Counted from the first letter of the stretch, positions 1 through 9,018 are shown. The stretch: 64,000 nt of DNA from Myxococcus stipitatus (GCF_037414475.1 NZ_CP147913.1:3410001-3474000); one strand, 5' to 3'. A program made the numbers and translations. Notes: a model not told the origin generated them from the sequence alone.

Positions 1-1313
1 TGGGCCACCGAGTAGCCGCGTGCGAGCAGCGCCCCCACGAACTGGAGGTTGGACTGACAGTCGTCCGCGTCCTGCTCGCCGTCCCGCGTACACCCGGACT
101 CAGGCGAGCCATGGTCCACGTAGAAGCGCACCGGCACCACGGGCTCCTGCCCCGCGCGCACCACCATCGCGTTGCCGTCGTCCCGGTCCACTTCCCCATC
201 ATGCGGCCAGAACATCGTCCCGGATTGCGTCCCCACGAAGCCGAACGTCTCCGGAAACTGGAACCCCGCGTACACCGAGATGAGCCCACCCAGTGACGCC
301 CCGCTGATGCCCGTGTCCGCGGCCCCTGTCTTCACTCGGAAGCCCGCCTCCACCTTCGGCATCAAGTCGTCCTTCACGAACGCCAGATACTCATCCCCGC
401 GCGGAGTGGGCCACCCCGGCGCTCGCGCCGGAGCAAACGTGTACTGCGCCAGCCGCACGTCCTGGCTCGGCAACGCCACGAACACCAACACCGCCGCGTC
501 CTCCGGCCGCGCCTGGTAGTGCGCATCCGCCACGTCCACGAAGGACTCCCGCGTGATGCTCTCGTTGCCATCATGCACGTACATCACCGGCAACGCCGGG
601 CACTCCGGTCCGTCGTAACGCGCCGGCGTGTAGATGAACACATCCCGCGCATCCCCCAACACCGTCGCACGCACGTCGTACCAGGCCGTGAGCCGCCCCT
701 TCGTCGCGTCCTGCGCCCCGGGATAGACGAGCGCGTTGAACTGCCCCACGCCGTTGCGGTTGAGCCGGTCCCACACCACGTGCCGCGCCCCGGGGTCCTC
801 GAAGAACGTGTCCCCCTTCACCAGCTTGTACGGCTGCGGCCCCGTGCGCGGAATCACCACCTCCGCCAGGAACAGGTCCGTGTCCCGAACCTGCGTCAGC
901 GGCGTCGCGCTCGACGACCAGGCGTTGAACTCCCCCGCCACGAACGTATCCCGCCCGGAAGCCCCTCGGACGAAGAAGACCACCCGCTGCTGGCCCGCGC
1001 TCGCATCACTCACCAGCGGCGTGCCGCCCTTCGCCTCCACCTCCGCGACGAAGCGGTCCAGGGCCTCCGCGCGCGCCTCCGACGACGTGGCCCGGCTCAT
1101 CGCGAGCTGCAGGTCCGCCCACAACGAGATGGGCGCGCCATGCACCACCGTGCCGCGCTGACACGCCCAGCTCACCGGCCCGGCGTCCGGAACACTCCCC
1201 GCATCCGGATACGTCTGGGTGAACGGCGGAGGCCGCACGTACCGCGGCCCATCGAACCCCTCACAGCCGGACAGCAGGCATGCCCACAGCAGAACGGCGG
1301 ACAGACGGCGCAT
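1..1313 (-). CDS. Esterase-family lipoprotein with N-terminal E-set/CBM48-like domain (3' end beyond window)
   Basis: The product starts with a lipoprotein signal (lipobox LLSGC at about residues 14-18), so it is probably attached to the outer membrane. Residues around 100-140 (TFVAGEFNAWSSSATPL) resemble the early-set domain that precedes enterochelin-esterase-like hydrolases. The C-terminal half matches the alpha/beta-hydrolase esterase family: FIYTPARYDG, VMYVHDGNES and the nucleophile elbow GASLGG. The catalytic His expected further on lies beyond the left edge. The ATG at 1313 has GGAG 5 bases upstream. The next gene upstream on the same strand is a small lipoprotein 36 bases away, so the two are probably co-transcribed. 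The substrate is unknown; family members hydrolyse siderophore or carbohydrate esters. Confidence 0.85.
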   Translation of the reverse strand, partial: MRRLSAVLLWACLLSGCEGFDGPRYVRPPPFTQTYPDAGSVPDAGPVSWACQRGTVVHGAPISLWADLQLAMSRATSSEARAEALDRFVAEVEAKGGTPLVSDASAGQQRVVFFVRGASGRDTFVAGEFNAWSSSATPLTQVRDTDLFLAEVVIPRTGPQPYKLVKGDTFFEDPGARHVVWDRLNRNGVGQFNALVYPGAQDATKGRLTAWYDVRATVLGDARDVFIYTPARYDGPECPALPVMYVHDGNESITRESFVDVADAHYQARPEDAAVLVFVALPSQDVRLAQYTFAPARAPGWPTPRGDEYLAFVKDDLMPKVEAGFRVKTGAADTGISGASLGGLISVYAGFQFPETFGFVGTQSGTMFWPHDGEVDRDDGNAMVVRAGQEPVVPVRFYVDHGSPESGCTRDGEQDADDCQSNLQFVGALLARGYSVA

Positions 1314-1349
1314 CACGACTCCAGGGGCTGGATTGAACCCGCCTCTTGC

Positions 1350-1892
1350 CTACGGCTTGGGCTTCGCGGCGGTGACGGCCGACACCGGGAACTCACGCCC
1401 CCACAGCCGCACCTTCTCCGCCTTCGCCGCCTCACCGTCGAAATAGATGCTCGCCTTCACCTTCACCGACGGAGGCACCTTGATGGAGTCCGCCGCCTGC
1501 CCCGGCGAGCGCGCCTGCAACGGCGTGGCGAAGCCATCCTTGTCCAACAGCTGCGCGCCGCCGCCCTCCTGCAATCCCAGCAGGTGCAGCGGGTGCTGCG
1601 TCTTGTTCGTCACCGCCAGCACCACCTCCACCCCGCCCGCCTCGGAGGGCTTCGCCTCCAGCACGGACAGCTCCGTGTTGGCGTAGACCTCCTCCGACGT
1701 CGACAGCGTCTGCGAGCCATCCGCGCTCACCGCGCCCTTGCGGCCCTCCTTCAACCCCTCCATCACCCCGCTCCCGGCGCCCTTCGCCACTTCCACCGTC
1801 TTGCCCACCACCGTGGCCGTGACGTCCTTCGCGGTTTCTCCCTTGCACGCGGGAACCAGAAGCAGAAGCGGAGCGAGCAACAGACGACGCAT
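1350..1892 (-). CDS. Small hypothetical lipoprotein
   Basis: A 180-residue product with a clear lipoprotein signal (MRRLLLAPLLLLVPAC, lipobox VPAC). The mature part has a short Lys/Gly/Val segment and then a beta-rich domain (VEVVLAVTNKTQHPLHLLGL ... KVKASIYFDGE). This resembles proteins that modulate a surface or extracellular property, but I recognise no family. The open frame extends upstream, but the ATG at 1892 is preferred because it begins the signal peptide and has GGGAGG 5-6 bases upstream. It is followed on the same strand by the esterase lipoprotein gene. Confidence 0.75.
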   Translation of the reverse strand: MRRLLLAPLLLLVPACKGETAKDVTATVVGKTVEVAKGAGSGVMEGLKEGRKGAVSADGSQTLSTSEEVYANTELSVLEAKPSEAGGVEVVLAVTNKTQHPLHLLGLQEGGGAQLLDKDGFATPLQARSPGQAADSIKVPPSVKVKASIYFDGEAAKAEKVRLWGREFPVSAVTAAKPKP

Positions 1893-2080
1893 GAAACCTC
1901 CCAGCAATGTGGGCAGGGGTGTACTACAGGCTCCCGGCTGGGTGCGAGTGGGCTCCCCCGGCTGGTTTCCGACCATTCGTGGACACCGAGACCCACCTTC
2001 TCACGCCCTTCGGGCGCCGAAGAGGTTATGAGTCTCGCATGGCTCGCGCACTGCTGCTCTCGCTGCTCGTGAGGCAGCAC

Positions 2081-2569
2081 ATGGCACTGAAGGAAAAGTT
2101 TCGCGCCAAGTACCCGCACCCCTGGCTGGTGTGGGAGGCCGGCGCATGGAACGTCCCCGAGACGACAGAGGGGAACGTCGGCGCCACTCGCCTGCCCTTG
2201 TCGGACCTGCGCGACTGTCTGCCCGCCGGTGACGCCATGTGCTTCGAACTGGTGGCCCTGGCCGAACGAGGCCCCATGCGACTGGGCCGCGCCTCGCACA
2301 ACGCCCTGGTCGTCAACGACGCCACCGTGTCGCGCGAGCAGCTCATCCTCACGCCTCGCCCCCACCACGGCTGGCACGTCGCACGCGTGGCGGACTCGAG
2401 GCCCGTGAGCATGAACGGACACGAGCTCGCCGAGGAGGGCGCGCTGCTCCACCCCGGCGCGAAGCTGGAGGTGGGCGACGTGCGCCTCACCTTCCACGAC
2501 GCGGACGGCTTCGACGAGCGCATCTCCCGCATCGCCGCGCAGGTCCTCGCGCAGACCGTCTCGCGCTGA
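2081..2569 (+). CDS. FHA domain-containing protein
   Basis: The product has about 162 residues. The C-terminal 90 form a forkhead-associated domain, a phosphothreonine-binding module, with the typical GRASHNALVVNDATVSREQ segment (Gly-Arg, Ser-Arg) and the later beta strands SMNGHEL and LEVGDVRLTF. The N-terminal 60 residues match no domain I know. I chose ATG 2081 because GAGG lies 6 bases upstream; an in-frame ATG at 2039 would add 14 residues. It ends 7 bases from the convergent Ser/Thr kinase gene. FHA proteins often read kinase output, so a link is plausible but not shown. Confidence 0.8.
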   Translation: MALKEKFRAKYPHPWLVWEAGAWNVPETTEGNVGATRLPLSDLRDCLPAGDAMCFELVALAERGPMRLGRASHNALVVNDATVSREQLILTPRPHHGWHVARVADSRPVSMNGHELAEEGALLHPGAKLEVGDVRLTFHDADGFDERISRIAAQVLAQTVSR

Positions 2570-2575
2570 CCCCGC

Positions 2576-4105
2576 TCAGCGCGCCGCGGGCTCCGCGCTC
2601 GCCGAGCGCACCACGGCCTTGCGTGACGCGGCCTTGCGCGACGCGCTCTCGCTCCGGGACGCCTTCTTCTCGGCCTCCTTCGGCTTCGGCGCGGTGAGCG
2701 ACTTGACCAGCGGCAAATCCAACTCCGTGTGCTCGCTCAGGCTCACCGAGCGCTTCAACGGGACGTAACCCGTCAGCTCCACGCGCAGGTCCAGCGGGAC
2801 TTCGCGGCGCGGCAACTCACGCACCAGCGGGGTGACGCCCAGCTCCTCGCCCGTGTCCGCGCGAACCACCTTCGCGCCCTCGGGGAAGGAGCGCACCGTC
2901 AGCGTGACGGCCGGCAGCGAGGGAGCGGCTTGCGCGGCGGGAGCCGCCTCCACCACGGCCTCCGCGAGCCGCCCCGGCGCCACCACCGAGATGGACTCGG
3001 ACTCCGGAGCAGGGGCGTTCATGGCGCGAGCGCCCACCCACACCAGCGCGCCCAGCAGCAGCGCCGCGGCGCCGCCCACGGAGGCCCGCGTCACGCGACG
3101 CCGCTCCACGAGCCCCGCCACCGAAGACATCTTCTTCGTCGGCCGCTCCGACGGCTCCAGCGCCGCGGGCGCCGGCGAGGGCACCAGCAGCAGCCCCGTC
3201 ATCACCTCCGCGAGCGACTGCGGACGGCCCTCCGGCTCCTTGGCCAGACACCGCATCACCAGCGCCGCGAGCGCGGGCGGCATGGGCTCGCCAGACGGCA
3301 GATGCGAGGGGAGCGGTGGCGGCGGCTGGGTGATGATGTGCACCACCAGCTGACCGAAGGCCTCCACCTGGAACGGCGGATGCCCGGTGAGCATCTCGTA
3401 CAGGATGTTGCCCACCGCGTAGATGTCCGAGCGCGCATCCACCGGCAGCCCCGCCGCCTGCTCCGGGGACATGTACGCCGGCGTTCCGACGATGGTGCCA
3501 TCCAACGTGCCGGTGTGCGCGCCCTCGGCGGCCATGTGCTTGGCGACGCCGAAGTCCAACACCTTCACGAAGTCCGACTGGCCCGAGCGCTGGGTGAGGA
3601 AGAGGTTGTCCGGCTTGATGTCCCGGTGCACCACTCCAACGTGGTGAGCCGCGCCCAGCGCCGCGCACACCTGCGCCGCGATGCGCTGGATGCGCGCGAG
3701 CGTCAGCGGCTCCTGCTTGAGCAGCTCCCCCAGCCCCCGCCCCCGCAAAAGCTCCATGACGCAGTAGACGTGGCCGCCCTCGCCCTCGTCGACGAAGTCG
3801 AAAATCTCCACGATGTGCTCGTGGTTGATTTGATTCACCGTGCGGGCTTCCTGGAAGAAGCGCTGCACGAAACCACCGTCGCGGGCGTGCTCGGGCTTGA
3901 GCACCTTCAAGGCCACCTGGCGGCCCAGCCGCGCATGACGCGCCTGGAAGACGCGCCCCATGGAGCCTTCGCCCAGCAGCGTCTCCAGCTGGTAGCTGCC
4001 CAGCAGAGCTCCTTCCCGCAACTCCCCTCCCACCTGGAGCTCTCCGCTCACGGAGCCCCCCGATGTGGACAACGGGTTGCGCGAGAAGTGGTCATTCTGT
4101 CCCAT
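2576..4105 (-). CDS. Membrane-anchored Ser/Thr protein kinase with C-terminal PEGA domain
   Basis: A Hanks-type kinase of 509 residues. The glycine loop GEGSMGRV (45-52), the ATP lysine K67 in VALKVLK, the catalytic loop HRDIKPDN (160-167), DFG (184-186) and the MSPE segment are all intact, so it should be active. A variable linker leads to one membrane segment (AAALLLGALVWVGARAM), and the extracytoplasmic part carries a PEGA-like repeat (SFPEGAKVVRADTGEELGVTP). A Lys/Arg/Ser-rich tail follows. The start at 4105 has AAAGG about 9 bases upstream; an upstream in-frame start would add 21 poorly conserved residues. This architecture is common among myxobacterial signalling kinases. It is convergent with the FHA gene. 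Confidence 0.92.
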   Translation of the reverse strand: MGQNDHFSRNPLSTSGGSVSGELQVGGELREGALLGSYQLETLLGEGSMGRVFQARHARLGRQVALKVLKPEHARDGGFVQRFFQEARTVNQINHEHIVEIFDFVDEGEGGHVYCVMELLRGRGLGELLKQEPLTLARIQRIAAQVCAALGAAHHVGVVHRDIKPDNLFLTQRSGQSDFVKVLDFGVAKHMAAEGAHTGTLDGTIVGTPAYMSPEQAAGLPVDARSDIYAVGNILYEMLTGHPPFQVEAFGQLVVHIITQPPPPLPSHLPSGEPMPPALAALVMRCLAKEPEGRPQSLAEVMTGLLLVPSPAPAALEPSERPTKKMSSVAGLVERRRVTRASVGGAAALLLGALVWVGARAMNAPAPESESISVVAPGRLAEAVVEAAPAAQAAPSLPAVTLTVRSFPEGAKVVRADTGEELGVTPLVRELPRREVPLDLRVELTGYVPLKRSVSLSEHTELDLPLVKSLTAPKPKEAEKKASRSESASRKAASRKAVVRSASAEPAAR

Positions 4106-4283
4106 GGGGGGGAGACCTTTCCATGGTGTGGCGCCGTGGCAACCCACCCGGCGCCCTCTGTCATCCATGCGACGTCAGCCACGCCGCCAGGCACCCCGCA
4201 ACAAGACACGAGGACCCCCACCTCCGTCCGCCGCAGGACAGGCGTGTTCGACGAACATCGAGGTGGGGGATGGGTTCTCACGA

Positions 4284-4943
4284 CTAGGTGCAAACACCTG
4301 CCTGGCAAGTGCCAGGCAACCGGTTGCCGCCGACGCGGCGAGTGCAGGCCGAGTTGTCCGGGCAGTCGATGCGGTCCTCGCAGTCCACCAGGAGGTCGCC
4401 ATCGTCATCCAGGCCGTCGGCGCAGTTGGTCTCCGGGCGGCGCTGGCAGACACCCTCCACGCAGTCCTGCTGCGTGTTGCACCGGGTGCCGCACGTGCCG
4501 CAGTTGAGCCGGTCCGTCCGCAGGTTGAAGTCCTCGTCGACTTCACCGTCGCAGTCGTCATCCAGCCGGTTGCAGACTTCGTTGGTGGGCGTCACCTCGT
4601 TGATGCAGGTCTCCGCGCCCTGACGGCAGACGGGCACGCCGTCGCGGCACACGCCCTTGCCGCGCGCCTCCGCGGGCCCGGTGAAGCACGTCCCCTCCAA
4701 CTCGTCGATGAGACCGTCGCAGTCGTCATCCACGTTGTTGCACTTCTCCACGGGCTCGGGGAGGCAGCAGTACTTCGGCCCGTTGTTGGGCAGCGACGTA
4801 CAGCGATAGCCGTCCCCTCCGCAGTCGCCATCCACGTCACAGGTGTAGGGCGCGTCATTGGGGAACTCCACCGAGCAACCCACGCTCCCCGACACCAGCA
4901 GGAGGGAACCGAGCGCGCACAACCAGGCATTGAAGGTCTTCAT
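4284..4943 (-). CDS. MopE-like putative metal-binding lipoprotein
   Basis: A Cys-rich secreted lipoprotein (signal MKTFNAWLCALGSLLLV, lipobox SVGC). It carries repeated CNxxDDDCDGxxDE units at about residues 64-76 and 124-136, plus a variant NCADGLDDDGD near 182. These match the MopE-type putative metal-binding motif common in myxobacterial secreted proteins. The acidic repeats probably bind calcium or another divalent ion. The start at 4943 is 5 bases after the stop of the PEGA-protein gene, so translation is likely coupled. The last codons contain a perfect 9-bp inverted repeat (4299-4318). The ligand and partner are unknown. Confidence 0.82.
   Translation of the reverse strand: MKTFNAWLCALGSLLLVSGSVGCSVEFPNDAPYTCDVDGDCGGDGYRCTSLPNNGPKYCCLPEPVEKCNNVDDDCDGLIDELEGTCFTGPAEARGKGVCRDGVPVCRQGAETCINEVTPTNEVCNRLDDDCDGEVDEDFNLRTDRLNCGTCGTRCNTQQDCVEGVCQRRPETNCADGLDDDGDLLVDCEDRIDCPDNSACTRRVGGNRLPGTCQAGVCT
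4299..4318. repeat. Perfect 9-bp inverted repeat at the 3' end of the MopE-like gene
   Basis: TGCCTGGCA-AG-TGCCAGGCA reads as a 20-base dyad whose last base is 13 bases from the stop codon of the gene it lies in. A second small stem (GGTG/CACC, about 4287-4298) follows on the minus-strand transcript. No T-run follows, so it is not a classical intrinsic terminator. It may mark the mRNA 3' end or protect it, or simply be a protein-binding dyad. Confidence 0.45.
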
Positions 4944-4948
4944 AAGCT

Positions 4949-6160
4949 TCAGAAACTCCCACCGACGACAACGTGGAGCGCCATGGACGAGGCACCGCTC
5001 GAGGCCGGGCCCGCGGGCGCCGGAGCCTCCGAACGGGCGGGCACCACCAACAACCACGTCACACTGCCCGCCGCCGCCACACCGCCGCCAATCAAGAGCG
5101 CGGTGGCGAGGTTGGCCTTCGACTGCGCGTCCAGCCGCTCCTTGCGCGTGATGTCCATCATCCCGTCGCCATCCGCGTCCTTCGCCCGCTTCTCCACGTC
5201 CTTGGCGCTCTTGCCCATCACCAGGCCCACGCCCGCCGCCGCCAGGCCCACCAGCGCGGTGTAGAGCGCCGGCCGCTTGTAGATGGGCGTGCCACCCTCG
5301 CGCGCCGCCATCGCGCGCGCCACCGCGTCCTCCGGCCCCTCCGGCGCCGGACCGGAAATCTCCATGCGGACCACGACCTCCTCGCGGCCGCCAGGCTTGA
5401 GCGCCAGCGTCTTCGAGAACGTCGCGTACTCGTCCGCGGACACCTCCACCTGCACCGTGCCCGGCGCCACGCGCGCCTCCACGCTGCCCACGCCCAGGAT
5501 GCGCTCGCCCACCTTCACCACGGCGGTGGGGACGTTGACGGTCACCTTGAGCAGCGCGCGCGGACGGGCCAGGCCCATCACCCGGTTGCCCAGCTTCGCC
5601 GCCGCTTCCTTCTGGAAGGCCGCGTCCTTGGGGTTGCGCCCGGACACCGCGTCCTCGTGCACCGTGTTCTTGTCCCGGTCATACGTCCACATCCGCAGCG
5701 TCCAACCCGCGTCCTCCAAGGACAGCCGCGCCGCCGTCATCAGGTCCGCGTCCAGCGCCTCCGCCGGGCCCGACATGCAGGACGCCTGCGTGCAGCGCAG
5801 CGCCGCGTCGTAGCCCGCCTCCAGCCGCTCGCGCACCTCGCGCAGGTTGCCTCCGAACACCACCATGCCGGAGGACACCGCGCCGCGCGCCAGCTCCCGC
5901 AGCCACACGGACGCCTGCTGCGCGCCCGCCCGCTCCGGCGTCTCCAACCCCAGCAGGATGTAGCGCGGGGTCAACGAGACGGTGTTCCCATCTCCCTCGC
6001 GCAGGTCCAGGCCCACCGACTGCTCTTGCGGCGAGGACGTTTGCGAGGACGTGTCGGAGCTGAGGTCCAACCCCAGGCCCCCCTGCTCCTGGGCCCTCGA
6101 GGGACGGGCCAGCAGCACGAGCGCCAGCATGGCGACAGGCAGAACGGCGGGAATGCGCAT
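4949..6160 (-). CDS. Secreted PEGA-domain protein with C-terminal membrane segments
   Basis: A 403-residue protein with a Sec signal ending near ARPSRAQ. The central region resembles a family of myxobacterial proteins that compute a per-component score, and then a PEGA-like repeat appears at about 205-265 (LLKVTVNVPTAVVKVGERI, APGTVQVEVSADEYATFSKTL). Two hydrophobic helices follow (ALYTALVGLAAAGVGLVM and NLATALLIGGGVAAAGSVTWLLV), separated by a DADGDGMMD segment that could bind calcium. Its stop is 5 bases from the start of the MopE-like lipoprotein gene, so the two form an operon. Probable cell-envelope location; function unknown. Confidence 0.82.
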   Translation of the reverse strand: MRIPAVLPVAMLALVLLARPSRAQEQGGLGLDLSSDTSSQTSSPQEQSVGLDLREGDGNTVSLTPRYILLGLETPERAGAQQASVWLRELARGAVSSGMVVFGGNLREVRERLEAGYDAALRCTQASCMSGPAEALDADLMTAARLSLEDAGWTLRMWTYDRDKNTVHEDAVSGRNPKDAAFQKEAAAKLGNRVMGLARPRALLKVTVNVPTAVVKVGERILGVGSVEARVAPGTVQVEVSADEYATFSKTLALKPGGREEVVVRMEISGPAPEGPEDAVARAMAAREGGTPIYKRPALYTALVGLAAAGVGLVMGKSAKDVEKRAKDADGDGMMDITRKERLDAQSKANLATALLIGGGVAAAGSVTWLLVVPARSEAPAPAGPASSGASSMALHVVVGGSF

Positions 6161-6350
6161 GCCGCTGTTCTACTCCTTTGCCATCCCCAACGGAATGATG
6201 GGTCAGGTTCCCAACAGCCAGGTGAAACCCAGGGTGTCAACCGGGTGGGACATGGCCGCCTGCCCTGCGCACGACGGTGAAGCGCCCGGGGCCGGAAGCT
6301 TGCCGGGTGTCACGGGGGGCCTCATCTCCCACGTTAAGGAGGCGTGACAC

Positions 6351-6791
6351 ATGGCGGACGCAAAGCTCTGGATTCTCGTGGGGAACGCAAGCCGGGCGAG
6401 GCTCTTCGCGACGGACGCGAAGGCGGAGCAGGACTGGAGTCTGGTCGAGGAGTTCCACCACGACGAGAGCCGCGCCAAGAGCGAGTTCCTGCGCGACCAG
6501 CCAGACAATCCGAACGCCGGCACCCTTCATGGCCCACCCGGGGAGAACGAGACCCAGGGCCGCCGCGAGCTGGAGCATGAGCGCTTCGCCCGGGAGCTGT
6601 CCGGGGTCCTGGACCGGGGGCACGACCGCCAGGCCTTCGACAAGCTCGTCATCGCCGCCCCCCCGGAGTTCCTCGGCCGGCTCAGGAAGGCCCTGAGCAC
6701 GCGGGTGCGACAGCGGGTGCTGCTGGATGTGGGCTCGGACTACTCCACCGTCCCGGCCCGGGACCTGCCCGAACGGGTCCCCCTCCTGTAG
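6351..6791 (+). CDS. Host attachment (Host_attach / baeRF-like) family protein
   Basis: A 146-residue soluble protein matching the Host_attach family: WILVGNASRARLFATD at the N-terminus, the central HGPPGENETQGRRELEHERFARELS, and LVIAAPPEFLGRLRKAL near the C-terminus. The family is named after an Agrobacterium plant-attachment protein, but its fold resembles archaeal-type release factors, so the true role in bacteria is unclear. The start has an excellent AAGGAGG about 8 bases upstream. The gene is divergent from the PEGA-protein gene across about 190 bases. Confidence 0.88.
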   Translation: MADAKLWILVGNASRARLFATDAKAEQDWSLVEEFHHDESRAKSEFLRDQPDNPNAGTLHGPPGENETQGRRELEHERFARELSGVLDRGHDRQAFDKLVIAAPPEFLGRLRKALSTRVRQRVLLDVGSDYSTVPARDLPERVPLL

Positions 6792-6901
6792 GCCACCGCC
6801 CGCCACCGCGCCCGGATTTCCGGGACGGATGCACACCCCGTCGGCGATGATGCTCCGCGTCGGTTTCCGGCTTTTTCCGGCGCGAGGCGGGAGGTGCATC
6901 G

Positions 6902-7501
6902 ATGGCGGAGGTGAAGGCGGTCCTGCTGGACCTGGGCAATGTCCTCGTCTTCCACGACAACGTGCTGCTGTTCTCCCGGCTGGGCGCCTGCGCGGGGATG
7001 CACCCCCACGAGGTGTCCCAGCGGCTGATGGGCGCGGGGTGGACGGCGGCGAACCGCGGCCTGCTGGACGCGGAGGGCATCCGCCAGAGCGTGTGCACGG
7101 CGCTGGGGATGAAGCTGCCCATGGCGGAGTTCGCGCCGCTGTGGAGCAGCCACTTCACGCCGCACGACGCGGTGCTGCCTCGAGTGGAGTCGCTGGTGGG
7201 GAAGGTGAAGCTGGTGCTGGTGTCCAACACCAACGCGCTTCACGCGGCCTACCTGCGCCCGCGCCTGCCGCTGCTCAAGCACTTCACCTCGCTGGTGATG
7301 AGCTGCGAGGTGGGGAGCGTGAAGCCGGAGCCGGACATCTACCGCATCGCGCTGGAGCGCGCCGGGTGTGAGCCGGGCGAGGCGGCCTTCTTCGATGACC
7401 TGCCGGAGTTCGTGGAGGCGGCCAACGCGATGGGCATGCGTGGCCACGTCTTCACCACCGCGGCCGCGTTCGATGAGCAACTGGGAGCCTTGGGACTATG
7501 A
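6902..7501 (+). CDS. HAD-superfamily hydrolase
   Basis: A 199-residue haloacid-dehalogenase-like phosphatase. Motif I is LLDLGNVLVF (nucleophile Asp9, with Gly at the second Asp position as in the YihX type), motif II is LVSNTN, motif III is K in SVKPEPDIY, and motif IV is FFDDLPEF. A helical cap lies between motifs I and II. It overlaps the following glycosyltransferase by ATGA (7498-7501), so the two are translationally coupled. Substrate probably a small phosphate ester; not predictable from sequence. Confidence 0.9.
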   Translation: MAEVKAVLLDLGNVLVFHDNVLLFSRLGACAGMHPHEVSQRLMGAGWTAANRGLLDAEGIRQSVCTALGMKLPMAEFAPLWSSHFTPHDAVLPRVESLVGKVKLVLVSNTNALHAAYLRPRLPLLKHFTSLVMSCEVGSVKPEPDIYRIALERAGCEPGEAAFFDDLPEFVEAANAMGMRGHVFTTAAAFDEQLGALGL

Positions 7502-8322
7502 AGTTGGGGGGCTACGTCCTTCACCGCGACAACCGGGACACGCTGGAGCCGTGCCTGCGCGCGCTGTTGTCGTTGTGCGATGAGGTGGTGGCGCTGGACT
7601 CGGGCTCCACGGATGGTTCGGCGGAGCTGGCGCGCTCGATGGGGGCGCGCTCGGTGCCCCATGCGTGGCGCGGCTATGGCGCGGCGCGCGTGGCGGCGGT
7701 GGAGGCGCTGTCGCCGTGTGACTACGTCTTCTTCCTCGACTCGGACGAGTCGCTGGAGCCCGAGGCCCTCGACACGCTGCGCGCCTGGAAGGAGTCCTCT
7801 CCCACGGCCGCCGTGTACCGGCTGCCCCGGCGCGACTGGGCGGAGGTGGAGGGGCACCGGTTCCTCTTCCGCACCCAGTGGCGCGCGCGGCTGGTGCGGC
7901 GGGAGAAGGCGGTGTGGCACGCGCGGCACATCGTCCACGAGGCCCTGCCCAAGATGCAGGGCGGCCGGGTGCATGCGCCCATCGACCATCGCTTCGCCAC
8001 GTCGGTGGCGCGCAGGAGCGCGAAGGAGGAGCGGTACGCGCTCCTCTGGGCCCTGCGAGCCCATGCCGAACAGCGGCGGCTGAAGCCCGTGGCCATCCAG
8101 CGCATGGCCTCGTGGGTGCGCGACTGCGTGCTGAGCGGCGCGCTGCTCCGAGGAGGCTCGGATGCCTCGAGGCTGGCGTGGGCCGTGGCGGGCTACCACT
8201 CCGCGAAGTACGCGTACCTCCGCGAGCTGCGCCAGGGCCGCTATCCAGAGCTGGCGCGCTCCTACGCGGAGGGACACTACGACGAGGTCTTCACCCGCGT
8301 GCGCGAGGGGAAGCTGGGCTGA
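7498..8322 (+). CDS. Family 2 glycosyltransferase (WaaE/KdtX-like)
   Basis: A 274-residue GT-A-fold protein. It has the N-terminal nucleotide-sugar site (DEVVALDSGSTDGS, residues about 28-41) and a metal-binding FLDSDESLEPEAL near residue 79. The C-terminal region with VWHARHIVHEAL and conserved Arg residues resembles lipopolysaccharide-core glycosyltransferases such as WaaE. No signal peptide and no clear membrane helix, so it acts at the cytoplasmic face. It shares ATGA with the upstream HAD hydrolase gene, which suggests a common pathway, perhaps sugar-phosphate handling for surface glycans. It ends 8 bases from a convergent GST gene. Confidence 0.9.
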   Translation: MKLGGYVLHRDNRDTLEPCLRALLSLCDEVVALDSGSTDGSAELARSMGARSVPHAWRGYGAARVAAVEALSPCDYVFFLDSDESLEPEALDTLRAWKESSPTAAVYRLPRRDWAEVEGHRFLFRTQWRARLVRREKAVWHARHIVHEALPKMQGGRVHAPIDHRFATSVARRSAKEERYALLWALRAHAEQRRLKPVAIQRMASWVRDCVLSGALLRGGSDASRLAWAVAGYHSAKYAYLRELRQGRYPELARSYAEGHYDEVFTRVREGKLG

Positions 8323-8329
8323 CGGCGCG

Positions 8330-8977
8330 CTACTCGTACTTCGCAACAGGGGGCTCATTGCGCGCGGACTCGGCCCACTTGAGGAAGCCAGGGTGGGAGA
8401 CCAGCGTGTCCCGGTACGCGTCACACACGGGGTCCAGCGACACGTCGTAGGTGACGAAGCGCGTGGCCACGGGCGTGTAGAAGGCGTCCGCGATGGTGAA
8501 GTGGCCGAAGAGGTACGGGCCTCCCTTGCCGAAGCGGGCGCGGCAGTCGTTCCAGAGGTGCTGGATGCGGTTGAGCGCCTCGATGACCTTGGGGGTCCGG
8601 CCCTGGCCGGGCTTGCGCGCGCGCAGGTTCATTCCCATGTGCTGGCGCAGCGCCTCGAAGCCCGAGTGCATCTCCGCCGTCACCGCGCGCGCCACCGCGC
8701 GAGCCTCGCGCGACTCGGGCCACAGGCGGGCCTCCGGGAAGGTGTCCGCCAGGTACTCACAGATGGCTAGCGAGTCCCAGATGACCAGGTCACCGTGCTT
8801 GAGCAGCGGCACGCGCCCGCTGGGGGAGACACGCGCGATGCGCTCGGCGGTGTCCGGCTGGTCCAGGTAGATGACCTCCTCCTGGAAGGGTTGCCCCGTC
8901 TGTGCGAGCGCCATGTACGGCCGGAGCGACCACGAGGAGTAATTCTTCGAGGCGACGACAAGGGTGAGCTGGGTCAT
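8330..8977 (-). CDS. Glutathione S-transferase family protein
   Basis: A 215-residue protein with an N-terminal thioredoxin fold (LTLVVASKNYSSWSLRPYMAL, SGRVPLLKHGDLVIWDSLAICEYLADTFP, with the glutathione-site Asp-Ser) and the helical C-terminal domain (FGHFTIADAFYTPVATRF). The family uses glutathione or another thiol to conjugate or reduce electrophiles in the cytoplasm. ATG 8977 starts the conserved fold; the open frame upstream of it is not conserved in character. Substrate unknown. Confidence 0.9.
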   Translation of the reverse strand: MTQLTLVVASKNYSSWSLRPYMALAQTGQPFQEEVIYLDQPDTAERIARVSPSGRVPLLKHGDLVIWDSLAICEYLADTFPEARLWPESREARAVARAVTAEMHSGFEALRQHMGMNLRARKPGQGRTPKVIEALNRIQHLWNDCRARFGKGGPYLFGHFTIADAFYTPVATRFVTYDVSLDPVCDAYRDTLVSHPGFLKWAESARNEPPVAKYE

Positions 8978-9018
8978 GGGGCGCACCGTAGCGCCGCGCA
9001 TGGCCGGACACCCGCGAT

